Shown here piece after piece: positions 22,687 through 30,775 of a DNA stretch of 64,000 nt. The notes under the pieces are model-generated. The model was not told the origin of the DNA and made no database searches. It saw nothing but the letters and a program-made list of their open reading frames with translations. The stretch spans positions 3,162,001 to 3,226,000 of the forward strand of contig NZ_CP071597.1 of assembly GCF_017357405.1 (NCBI RefSeq), written 5' to 3'. Numbering within the stretch: position 1 is the first letter of the stretch; the number at the start of each line of letters is the position of its first letter. Origin of the DNA: Halomontanus rarus. Lineage in GTDB: Archaea; Halobacteriota; Halobacteria; Halobacteriales; Natrialbaceae. A program made the position numbers and the translations under genes.

Positions 22687-23487
22687 ATGGACGAATCACG
22701 CGGACAATCCGGACTGAACCGATTACTGGACACCAAGCTGACCACCCACACCGTTCTGACGCTGGCGGTCGCTCTCTCGCTCGTCCTCGCGGGCTGTACC
22801 GGGATGGCCGGACTCGGTGATGGCGATCCCGACGGTGGCGACGAGGACCAGACCGACGAGACCGATGCGGCGGACGACGACGGGGCCGACAGCAGTGATA
22901 CTGGCGACGCCTCCGACTCGATAACTGGTGAGGAAGCCGACGCGGACGACAACTGGTTCAACCTCAGTCGACCGGGCTACTACGCCTTCGACCTCGCGGG
23001 GATGGACGAGGAGACCGGCGAACAGGTTACCGGGCGACTGGTGTACGACATCGAGGCCGCCGGCGAGGGCGAGGAGGTAACGACGAGCGTCGACTACGAG
23101 TTCGGAAACGAGCAGTATCAGTCGACGGTAACCGCCCCCGGTGACGAGGTGTCGGGCCAGCTGTTCCTCACACCCGCTCACAGGCCGGTCCTCGCGCTCC
23201 AGAGCGCCTCGATACTCTACTACTTCGAGATGGGCTTTACGAATCCCTCGGTCGGCAACCGCAAACAGACAACGACCGACGAGGGAACCCAGGTCACCGA
23301 GGTCACGGAGAAACGCTCCTACGCGGGACTTGAGTGTTTCTTCGTCGAGACGACGATCGACGGCGAACGCTCCCAACAGGGCTGTCTCCGTGCCTCGGAA
23401 GACGGAATCGCTCCCTACGCGGCCACCTACACCGAGGCGGGCGATCTCGAGCTCGAGGTCGAACTCGTCGAGTACGAGCCGAAGTAG
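22687..23487 (+). CDS. Haloarchaeal lipoprotein of unknown function
   Basis: A 266-residue protein. The N-terminal hydrophobic stretch VLTLAVALSLVLAGC ends in a lipobox (LAGC, Cys near residue 37), followed by a long Asp/Glu-rich linker and a beta-rich domain (WFNLSRPGYYAFDLAG, GRLVYDIEAAGEGEEVTTSVDYEF, SYAGLECFFVETTIDGE). It is probably anchored outside the cell membrane. There is no catalytic motif. A hairpin directly after the stop marks the end of the operon. Confidence 0.7.
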   Translation: MDESRGQSGLNRLLDTKLTTHTVLTLAVALSLVLAGCTGMAGLGDGDPDGGDEDQTDETDAADDDGADSSDTGDASDSITGEEADADDNWFNLSRPGYYAFDLAGMDEETGEQVTGRLVYDIEAAGEGEEVTTSVDYEFGNEQYQSTVTAPGDEVSGQLFLTPAHRPVLALQSASILYYFEMGFTNPSVGNRKQTTTDEGTQVTEVTEKRSYAGLECFFVETTIDGERSQQGCLRASEDGIAPYAATYTEAGDLELEVELVEYEPK

Positions 23488-23488
23488 G

Positions 23489-23509
23489 CCGGTCGATCGT
23501 TTCGACCGG
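23489..23509 (+). terminator. Hairpin after the lipoprotein gene
   Basis: CCGGTCGA and TCGACCGG form a perfect 8-bp stem around a 5-base loop, starting two bases after the stop codon. No strong T-run follows, so it is a candidate terminator or 3'-end stabiliser. The rest of the gap to 23824 shows no gene. Confidence 0.45.
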
Positions 23510-23824
23510 CGGTCGATGGGATCGATGCGGCGAATGCCACCAGTACGCGACGTCCGTCGTTCCTGCTCGTGTGACGAGGGCAGCGTTCTCTCTGCGGCTT
23601 CTCGAGGGGAGGTGACCGTCGAGACGGCTCTCGATACAGTGTCGATCGGACCGCTGGGCGGTTTTACCGAGAAGGACGTTTCGATGGCGTACGCTCTAGC
23701 TTTTGCCGGTATCAACTCCGTGGACCAGGGCGCTCGTTCGTCCGGCGATTTCGCACCGGGACCTCGATATCGCACTCCGCGTACGTGACCGTTTTCGACT
23801 CCAGACGGGACGACGCCACGCACG

Positions 23825-24727
23825 TCACTCTCGCGCCGTTCGTCGGTACGAACGAATCTCGAGCGTCCGGTCGAGTTCGATTTCCAGCCGTTCGTCGTCG
23901 ACCGCGAGCCGGACGAGGGCACCGTCTTCCCGGGGGATCGTCCCCCAGGCCCACGAGTCCGACCCGTACTCCAGCTCGAGTGACCGGTAATCGACGTCGT
24001 GATCGTGGAAGAACGCGATCGTCGGCGGGCGCGTCAGGACGTAATAGAGCGCCGGCATCCGGAACGAGACGCCACACCGCTGGCAGCGCAGCCCGAACGT
24101 GACGACCGTCGAACTCTCACAGCCGATTGCCGCGAACCAGGAATGGTCCGAGACACTGGCCGCGTCGATAGTTGCCTCGTCGAAGCGTCCGGCACAGTGC
24201 GGACAGACGTCCCAGGCGACGACCTCACAGTACCACAGTGTCCGTCGGTTCGCCCACGCGAATAACTCGTCGAACTCGCGTCCCTCGGCGGCGTTGAACG
24301 AGAGCGTCATATCGAAGACGACGCCGTGATCGGGACAGGAGACGGAGAGAACGCCACTCTCGAGGGTCGCCTCTAACTGTTCGCCGTCACTCGGGCAGGT
24401 CCAGTCGACGGGCCCCGAAACCGTCTCGTGATCGCCAGTGAACGCGCCGGCGAAGACGTCGTCGACGATCCGAAACCCGGCGGTCGTGAGCCAGTAGTGA
24501 CCGTCCGTTCCCCTGACGAACTGCTCGCGGAGCCTGTCGAGGTGGTAGTTGAACCGGCCACCGTCCTCGACGTCGACTGCCGACCGCAGGTCGCTGTAGC
24601 TCATTCCCCGATGGTCCCAGTTCGGGTGTCGCGTCTCTGCGAGTGCGAGTAGAATCCGAATCCGGAGCGAGTTCGCGAGCGCCGAGATGTTGTCTGCAGC
24701 GTCCTCTACTGCGACACTGTGATCCAT
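23825..24727 (-). CDS. ArsR-like winged-helix regulator with zinc-ribbon C-terminal domain
   Basis: A 300-residue protein. The N-terminal ArsR-type helix-turn-helix (ISALANSLRIRILLALAE, MSYSDLRSAVDVEDGGRFNYHLDRL, YWLTTAGFRIVDDV) is typical of haloarchaeal regulators. The C-terminal part has Cys pairs WTCPSD, VSCPDHG, VCPHCAGRF and LRCQRCGVSF, consistent with zinc binding. It diverges from the hydrolase at 24826, separated by a short AT-rich gap, and may control that gene. The ligand is unknown. Confidence 0.75.
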   Translation of the reverse strand: MDHSVAVEDAADNISALANSLRIRILLALAETRHPNWDHRGMSYSDLRSAVDVEDGGRFNYHLDRLREQFVRGTDGHYWLTTAGFRIVDDVFAGAFTGDHETVSGPVDWTCPSDGEQLEATLESGVLSVSCPDHGVVFDMTLSFNAAEGREFDELFAWANRRTLWYCEVVAWDVCPHCAGRFDEATIDAASVSDHSWFAAIGCESSTVVTFGLRCQRCGVSFRMPALYYVLTRPPTIAFFHDHDVDYRSLELEYGSDSWAWGTIPREDGALVRLAVDDERLEIELDRTLEIRSYRRTARE

Positions 24728-24825
24728 ACGGATTCGTCGGCTGCGCCGATAAAAAATCTTCTCAGTTACGTTACCAAAAGAAGCTTCTCCAAGAATTTAA
24801 TCCGCTCACGTCCGTCCCGCGAAGT

Positions 24826-26227
24826 ATGAAAGACCCAACAGATAGCGGTCCGAACGCACGAAGTGGACGGCCGCCGCGTCGGCGGTTTTTGGCCGCGATC
24901 GGCGGGCTCTCGATGGCGGGACTGGCAGGGTGTTCGGGGGCTGGAGACGGCGACGGCGATCGCGTTCCGCCAGTCGACGATGTGAGCCTGCAGTTTTCGC
25001 ACCCGGACGGCGTGCGGGTAACCGAGCCGTTTTCACTCGAGGTCAGTAACGTTCCCTACGAGACCGTGGACGTGGTCGTGTCGCTAACGGACCAGCAGGG
25101 CAACGAGTGGACGACCGAGGCCACGTACGGGACGGCTGATGGACGGGTCGTGTTCGATTCAGCCGCCCCGGTCGACGGGGAGTTCGGCGAGGGGACGATG
25201 CGACTGATTCAGTGGGCAACGCCCGAAAGCACCACCGATGCGTACGGTCCGAATTCGCCGGCCAGCGACGACGTAACGGTTCGGGTCGAGCACGAGGGAG
25301 AAACGCTGGATACGACGACCGTCGGCCGGACGGTCGTCGATCCAGCCGTCAGCGAAGTGCGGGTCGACAGCGACGAATTCGTCGGGTGGGTCGCCGAGCC
25401 GCCGGGGGAGGATCCGGCACCAGCCGTACTGCTCCTGCACGGTTCGGGGGGGGATTCCCTCACGCATGCGGTCGCAGATCCTGGCCTCGCGCGGGTTCGT
25501 TACCCTCGCGCTACAGTACTTCGATTGGCGGGGAGAGGAGGAACTCCTGCCGACGGAACTGGTCGAGGTCCCACTGGAGTTCGTCGAGTCGTCGGTCGAC
25601 TGGCTGCTCGAGCACGACCGCGTGTCCGGTTCGCAAATTGGCGTCTGGGGAGGGTCGAAAGGTGGCGAACTCGCGTTGCTCTCGGCCAGTCGGTTCGACA
25701 CCATCGGCCCGGTCGTCTCCGTCAACGGGAGCGGCGTCGTCTGGGAAGGGATCGGCAATACCGACTTCCAGCCCGGATCCTCGTGGTCGGTGGACGGCGA
25801 CCCCGTCCCGTACGTTCCGTACCCCGACGATCCGACTATCTGGAACTCGAAGGAGTACGAACCCGCGTACACGGCGTCGTACGAAGAAGCGACCGACGAC
25901 GAGATCGCAGCCGCCACGATCACGGTCGAAGAGATCGACGGCCCGGTGGTGCTCGTCTCCGGTGGTGACGATAGTCTGTGGCCGTCCGTCACACTCCACA
26001 CGATCTCCGCGGACCGACTCGCCGAGCACAACCGTGAGTACGGGTACGAGTACGACCATCTCGTGTACGACGACGCAGGCCACGCGATCACGTACCCGTT
26101 CTTGCCGACGGCAAACCGGACAGAGAACGCACAGTACGTCTTCGGTGGCACACAGGAAGGGTACGCCGAAGCGGACCGCGACTACTGGCCGAAGATGGTG
26201 GAAACCTTCGAAACCCTTCAGTCGTAA
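24826..26227 (+). pseudogene. Tat-exported BAAT/acyl-CoA thioesterase-like hydrolase, frameshifted
   Basis: Two adjacent frames make one protein. Frame 1 (24826 to about 25450) has a Tat lipoprotein signal (RRRFLAAIGGLSMAGLAGC) and a beta-sandwich N-terminal domain ending VLLLHGSGG. Frame 2 (to 26227) continues IPSRMRSQILASRGFVTLALQYFDW and holds GGSKGG (nucleophile Ser), GGDDSLWP (Asp) and AGHAITYP (His), the bile-acid-CoA transferase/thioesterase C-terminal pattern. The break is at a run of eight G (25446-25453); seven would restore the frame. All catalytic residues survive, so the break may be recent, phase-variable or a sequence error. Confidence 0.75.
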
Positions 26228-26373
26228 TCGATCCTAAAACCAGTCTCTCTACGCGAGCCACCGGTCTCTATTCGACCTCGAGATCGAGACCGAGAGCGTT
26301 TTTCCCACCGTGAGAACGGATGTTTCGGAGATCTGAACCTCTCCCACCTGCGGGACGGGAAGCCTCGACGGGG

Positions 26374-26752
26374 ATCTGCGGATTCGTGTTACAACCCGCC
26401 TGCGGGAAGCCGACACCCGCAGGGCGAGGCGTAGTGCTCGAGCGGGCCGCCGCTCGTCACCATCGAGACGGGGGCACCGCATCTCGGACAGTCTTCTCGG
26501 GTGCTTCCCGCCCCGTCCTCTGACCCGGTTGAGTCGCCCATCAGTTCCACCCCTCCGCGACTTCAGCTGCCGCTCTCGGCTGCGAAGCGTCGTTCGATAC
26601 GTTCGACGTGGATACGGCTATCGTGCGAGACGTTTCTGTCTCGAGAGAAGCAGTGAAAATACGGCTTCGAGCCGTGGTAGTTAGAAGCAAGCTCTCGGGT
26701 GGTGCAACACTCAAGGCGTTTAGGTCGCCCCCTGCTTCTGGAGCAACTGGCT
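26374..26752. repeat. Direct repeat of about 380 bp with zinc microprotein, copy 2
   Basis: Second copy of 20008-20396, same orientation, 6.3 kb away. The gene end is nearly identical and the upstream part diverged with small indels. Bases 26753-27036 show no gene apart from a probable promoter element, TAGTAAAAG, before 27037. Confidence 0.75.
26389..26541 (-). CDS. CPxCG zinc microprotein, paralogue 2
   Basis: A 50-residue protein from ATG 26541: MGDSTGSEDGAGSTRED, then CPRCGAPVSMVTSGGPLEHY and ASPCGCRLPAGGL. The zinc-binding CPRCG and CGC match the paralogue at 20039, while the acidic N-terminus is longer and diverged. That pattern shows selection on the zinc part. The regulatory inverted repeat at 26627-26642 is also preserved. 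Confidence 0.75.
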   Translation of the reverse strand: MGDSTGSEDGAGSTREDCPRCGAPVSMVTSGGPLEHYASPCGCRLPAGGL

Positions 26753-27036
26753 ACTGAAATGAATACCAATTGAAACGTAACTGGGAATTTGGTGTCTCCG
26801 CTCTCTCGGAGGCCGACTCGAGTGGACCACTAACCCCCGCGACGGCTGGACCGCACTCTGATACCCGGTACGGGTTCTCGTCGCTCGAGTACGACGCCCG
26901 CGACCGAACGCTCCCACCTCACACAACTGTTCCTGCCACTGGAAGAACAGAAACGGTCCCGTCGTCCCCCGATATGCTCACTGTTACAGTTCCGTAATCA
27001 GTTGTTAGTAAAAGGCGTGTGTGCCGACCGAGTGGT

Positions 27037-28422
27037 ATGCGACTCGTGCAGGTCTTCGTTCCCAGCGACGACCACGACGCGGTTCGGGAGACCCTTACGG
27101 AGATGGAAGTCGAGTTCATCTTCAGCGACGCGGACAGCCATCGAGACGGGAGTCTGGCGAACGTTCCGGTTCCGGCGGGGGCCGTGGACGCGGTCCTCGA
27201 GCGTCTGTACGACGCCGGCCTCGACGAGGACACCTACACTGTCGTCACGGAGGTCGACCGGGCGACCGTGCCGAACGTCGAGGAGGTAACCGACCGCTAC
27301 GTCGAAGGGCCGAAAGGAAAGCGGGGCGCTTCGCACGCCGAGATTCGTGAGCGGGCGGACGACCTGACGCCGGAGAGGGCGACGTACCTCGCGTTCGCGA
27401 TCGCGAGCGCGATCGTCGCGGTCGGCGGCCTCCTGCTCGACTCCGCCATCGTCATCGTCGGCGCGATGGTGATCGCGCCCTTCGCGGGGTCGACCCTCTC
27501 CGCGAGCGCCGGGGCCGTCATCAGCGACCGGGAGATGGTCGTCGACAGCGCCACGTCGCAGGTGACGGGGCTCGTCGTCGCGTACCTCGGCGCGATCGCG
27601 ATGAGCGTGTTCTTGCAACGGAGCGGGTTCGTGCCGGCGACGCTGGACGTCGGCAACGTCGGGCAGGTGGGCGCGTTCGTTACGCCGAACCTCCTGACGC
27701 TCATCATCGCCGTCGCGGCCGGGTTCGCCGGCGCGCTCGCGCTCGCGACCGACCTCCCCGTCTCTCTGGCCGGCGTCGCCGTCGCCGCGGCCATCGTCCC
27801 CGCCGCCGCCGTGGCCGGTATCGGGACGGTCTGGGGCGAGCCGCTCGTCGTCGCGGGCGCGGTCGTCTTACTCCTGATGAACATCGTGTTCATCAACCTC
27901 ACCGCGTACCTCACGCTCATCGCGCTGGGCTACCGCTCGTCGGTCGTCCAGAGCGTCCGCGAGAACGCCACCATCTCGCTGCGCTCGGGTGCCTACGCCC
28001 TCATCGTCCTCCTATTCCTCGTCGTCGTCGCGGTGACCGCCCTCGGGACCTACCAGCACCTCGTCTTCGAACAGCAGGTGAACGACGAGGTCCAGACCGT
28101 CCTCGAGGACCCGGAGTACAGCTCGCTGGACCTCGCCGGCGTCGAGACCGAGTACAACGACGCGAGCGTGTTCAGCGACGAGGTCTCGGTGACGGTGACC
28201 GTGGGGCGCTCGAGCGGTCTGGACCACGAAGGGCTGGCCCGGGAGCTTCGATCCGAGATCGATTCGAACACGGACCGGTCTGTGCGGGTCGACGTCCGGT
28301 TCGTCGATTATCAGCGCGCGGCAGCCGTCGGCGACGGCGACGCCGGGCGAAGCGCGTGGTGGCCGGTCGACGAGTGGCTGTCGGTTTCGGCGAGGACCTC
28401 AGTCGCGCAGCCGATGCCATAG
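27037..28422 (+). CDS. DUF389 (TIGR00341) membrane protein
   Basis: A 461-residue protein from ATG 27037. The N-terminal soluble domain (MRLVQVFVP to about residue 115) precedes about seven membrane segments beginning YLAFAIASAIVAVGGLLLDSAIVIVGAMVIAPF, the DUF389 hallmark, and a C-terminal beta domain with SVTVTVGR. The family is widespread in archaea and actinobacteria with no proven function; transport or signalling is assumed. TAGTAAAAG about 30 bases upstream suggests a leaderless transcript. The 3' end overlaps the convergent gene at 28399 by 24 bases. Confidence 0.85.
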   Translation: MRLVQVFVPSDDHDAVRETLTEMEVEFIFSDADSHRDGSLANVPVPAGAVDAVLERLYDAGLDEDTYTVVTEVDRATVPNVEEVTDRYVEGPKGKRGASHAEIRERADDLTPERATYLAFAIASAIVAVGGLLLDSAIVIVGAMVIAPFAGSTLSASAGAVISDREMVVDSATSQVTGLVVAYLGAIAMSVFLQRSGFVPATLDVGNVGQVGAFVTPNLLTLIIAVAAGFAGALALATDLPVSLAGVAVAAAIVPAAAVAGIGTVWGEPLVVAGAVVLLLMNIVFINLTAYLTLIALGYRSSVVQSVRENATISLRSGAYALIVLLFLVVVAVTALGTYQHLVFEQQVNDEVQTVLEDPEYSSLDLAGVETEYNDASVFSDEVSVTVTVGRSSGLDHEGLARELRSEIDSNTDRSVRVDVRFVDYQRAAAVGDGDAGRSAWWPVDEWLSVSARTSVAQPMP

Positions 28423-28794
28423 GCTGTAGCACTTCAGACGGACCTTGTTGAAGAACGAGCTGACCCGGCGTGAACCGGTGAGGAGCCGCAGTGTGCGGAT
28501 CGACCGACCGATGCGGAGCAGTCGGAACGGACGAAACCACGGGACGACGGTGAGGATGAGAAACCAGTTCGAGCGGACGAACCCCCTCGGACCGTGCTCC
28601 GACCACCGATAGAGGAGCGCGACGTCGAGCAGGAAGACGACGAGGAGCCACTGGAGGGTGGCGCGAATCGTCTCCGTGAGCGACTCGGAGACGACGAGCA
28701 CGTCGAAACTGATCGCGACGTCGACGACGAACAGGACGATCCACACGAGCGCCACGATTTCGGCGAACGGCGGCCACCAGCGTTCGACGTCCAT
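28399..28794 (-). CDS. Stand-alone voltage-sensor-like membrane protein
   Basis: A 131-residue protein with four hydrophobic segments and no pore. S1 is around 11-35, S2 around 47-64, S3 is NWFLILTVVPWF, and S4 is FRPFRLLRIGRSIRTLRLL with Arg at every third position. That is the organisation of a voltage-sensing domain, as in proton channels and ion transporters, without S5-S6 or a selectivity filter. It may be a regulatory subunit or proton pathway. It overlaps the convergent DUF389 gene. Confidence 0.65.
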   Translation of the reverse strand: MDVERWWPPFAEIVALVWIVLFVVDVAISFDVLVVSESLTETIRATLQWLLVVFLLDVALLYRWSEHGPRGFVRSNWFLILTVVPWFRPFRLLRIGRSIRTLRLLTGSRRVSSFFNKVRLKCYSLWHRLRD

Positions 28795-28920
28795 CTACCG
28801 GGTCGTAGGACGTCACGATTCAAAACGTTGCGTCCGAGGGCGCGGATGACGGAGCGGTCCGCCTCTGCGTCGCGCTCTCCCGTCGGAGAACGATGCACCA
28901 GAACGAAATCTCCGACGCGT

Positions 28921-29679
28921 TCACAGGGCGGCCGAGAGCGCGACTATCGCCCCGCCGCCAGCGACGACGCTCATCGATCCGGTGACGGCCGCTTTCTCGA
29001 TGAATTCCCACGCGGCGGTCGACTCACCGCCGCCCGTAATCCGGTATCGGCCGTCCCCGCCGACGACGGTCGCGTCGACTTCCAATTCGTCCGAATCCTC
29101 GAATTCGCCGCCGTAGACGTGTACGCGATCGCCGGGTGCGACGTACCCCTCCGCGTACCGCCTGCTGCGAGTGGCGTTGCGCGCGAAAATCTCCTCGAGT
29201 TCGGACTCGAGGTCCGCCTGGTGGTGCGAGAGACGTAACCGAACCTCGTTCGGGAGCGCGTCGCCGGTCCGTTCCCTGATCGATTCGTTCCCCGGCGAGA
29301 TGGTTGCGCCCGCCGGGTCGACGAGGATGCGGTCGCTCTCGCCCTCGTCCTCGACGAGAACCGGCCGATCGATCGAACCAGCCGATTCCGTGAGCCACGA
29401 GTCCGACGGCCCGCCCTTCTGTTCGACCCGATACGTCGACAGGAGCGCTCGCTCGCCGGAAAACGGCGCGTCGAACGTCCCGTCGTCGGCGGGTCTGGCG
29501 GTTCCGACGAACTCGCCCGTTCCCTCTCCCTCTCTCGCTCTCGCTGCCGCCTCGCCGACGGAGACCGGTTCGCTCGCGGCGATCCGTAACGCGGTCCAGA
29601 GATAGTAGCCGGTCCACGTCGTGAAGAGCACCGCCGGGATTCCGAAGACGCCGGCGACGGCGAACTCCTCGAGACTCAT
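28921..29679 (-). CDS. GIDE-like membrane protein, second of a pair
   Basis: A 252-residue protein. There is a hydrophobic segment at about 8-30 and a C-terminal one at about 228-250; between them GEFVGTARPADDGTFDAPFSGERALLSTYRVEQ, RILVDPAGATISP and YVAPGDRVHVYGGEF follow the GIDE pattern (modified or released group, APxSG, acid-tail, D-P-A/G, GDxVxVxG) of mitochondrial MULAN and prokaryotic relatives. No RING domain is present. Its ATG overlaps the stop of the upstream paralogue as ATGA. Function in archaea is unknown. Confidence 0.65.
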   Translation of the reverse strand: MSLEEFAVAGVFGIPAVLFTTWTGYYLWTALRIAASEPVSVGEAAARAREGEGTGEFVGTARPADDGTFDAPFSGERALLSTYRVEQKGGPSDSWLTESAGSIDRPVLVEDEGESDRILVDPAGATISPGNESIRERTGDALPNEVRLRLSHHQADLESELEEIFARNATRSRRYAEGYVAPGDRVHVYGGEFEDSDELEVDATVVGGDGRYRITGGGESTAAWEFIEKAAVTGSMSVVAGGGAIVALSAAL

Positions 29680-30500
29680 CGTCCCACCGCCAGCGCCGCG
29701 AATTCGATCGCGTCCGAGAGGACGAACGCGCCGAACCCGAGGAAAATGAGCCCGAAGAGCGACACGACTCCACCCTGAATGAACAGCGCGACGGTCATCA
29801 CGGGCCCGGAGAGCGCGTGATCGTTCGCCTCCTCGACGGCCCGCTTCGTTCCGAACGCGAACGTCGACGAGTCCGCGCCGTCGATCCGGGCGCGACCGGC
29901 GCGTGCCGCCTCGACGCAGTTGCCGTACACGTACGCCGTCTCACCGGGCTCGAGGACCGCTTCCCGGTACCATCTGCGCTCGTCGGACCTCGACGCGAGC
30001 ACGTTCGGGGACTCGGCCGGGTCGATCCGGTCGGTCTCCTCGAATCGGCTTCGGACGTCGGGCGGCAGCGAGTCGTCCGGGCCGCGGGTGACCGTCCTCG
30101 TCGGCGCGATCGTGGGCTCGGTCCCCGCCGGGTCGACCAGAACCTCGTCGAGCGCCCCCTCGAGGGCGAACGAGACGGCCTCGTCGTACTCCGCGATCGT
30201 CACCCACTCGCCGGAATCGACTCGCTGCTCGAGACGGAGCCGGTAGGCGACTGCGTCGGTCCCCGAGAGCGGTGCGGTCACCGTCCCGTCCGGGCCCGGA
30301 CTGACCGTTCCACTGACCGCCCTGTGACCGCTCGATACCGAATCCGGCGATTCCGGCGCTGGCGTCGTATCCGGATGAGTGCCGGTGAGATATCGAACGC
30401 CGATGTACCCCTTCTGGACGCTGAAGAGTAGACAGAGAGTTCCGAGACCGAAGGGAACGAGCGAGGCGAATGCGAGGGTCACCGCAGTACCGGTGGACAT
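29676..30500 (-). CDS. GIDE-like membrane protein, first of a pair
   Basis: A 274-residue paralogue of the gene at 28921. An N-terminal membrane segment (about 7-28), then VSGTVSPGPDGTVTAPLSGTDAVAYRLRLEQRV, DEVLVDPAGTEPTIAP and EAVLEPGETAYVYGNC, and two C-terminal hydrophobic stretches (about 230-270). Same GIDE-like order as its partner. Co-transcription and shared topology suggest a two-subunit membrane complex. The start is ATG 30500. Confidence 0.65.
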   Translation of the reverse strand: MSTGTAVTLAFASLVPFGLGTLCLLFSVQKGYIGVRYLTGTHPDTTPAPESPDSVSSGHRAVSGTVSPGPDGTVTAPLSGTDAVAYRLRLEQRVDSGEWVTIAEYDEAVSFALEGALDEVLVDPAGTEPTIAPTRTVTRGPDDSLPPDVRSRFEETDRIDPAESPNVLASRSDERRWYREAVLEPGETAYVYGNCVEAARAGRARIDGADSSTFAFGTKRAVEEANDHALSGPVMTVALFIQGGVVSLFGLIFLGFGAFVLSDAIEFAALAVGR

Positions 30501-30775
30501 GTGTCAGTGGTGTTTGATTGGAATAAATAAATGTTCCGTTCGGAACGAATCGACGAAACCGTTCCGAACCGCCCGTTCCATCGACGGGATGTCGGTCGGG
30601 ACACGACGACTCGACCGGAAACTGGAACACGCCCAGCGGACTCGCTGCGCGTTCACGAACCGGCAGACACCGGAGAGCCGTTGCCGGGCTAATCGTTAAA
30701 CCGGACGACCTCGATGGTACGCCTGCTTCTCTTCGGGACGTCCGATCCTGCGACGTTCCAACCACAAGAACACTC

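Noticed and set aside
22723..23922. Long minus-strand open frame opposite the lipoprotein gene
   Set aside because: It is a GC-driven antisense shadow: low-complexity Arg/Ser composition, while the plus strand has a signal peptide and lipobox.
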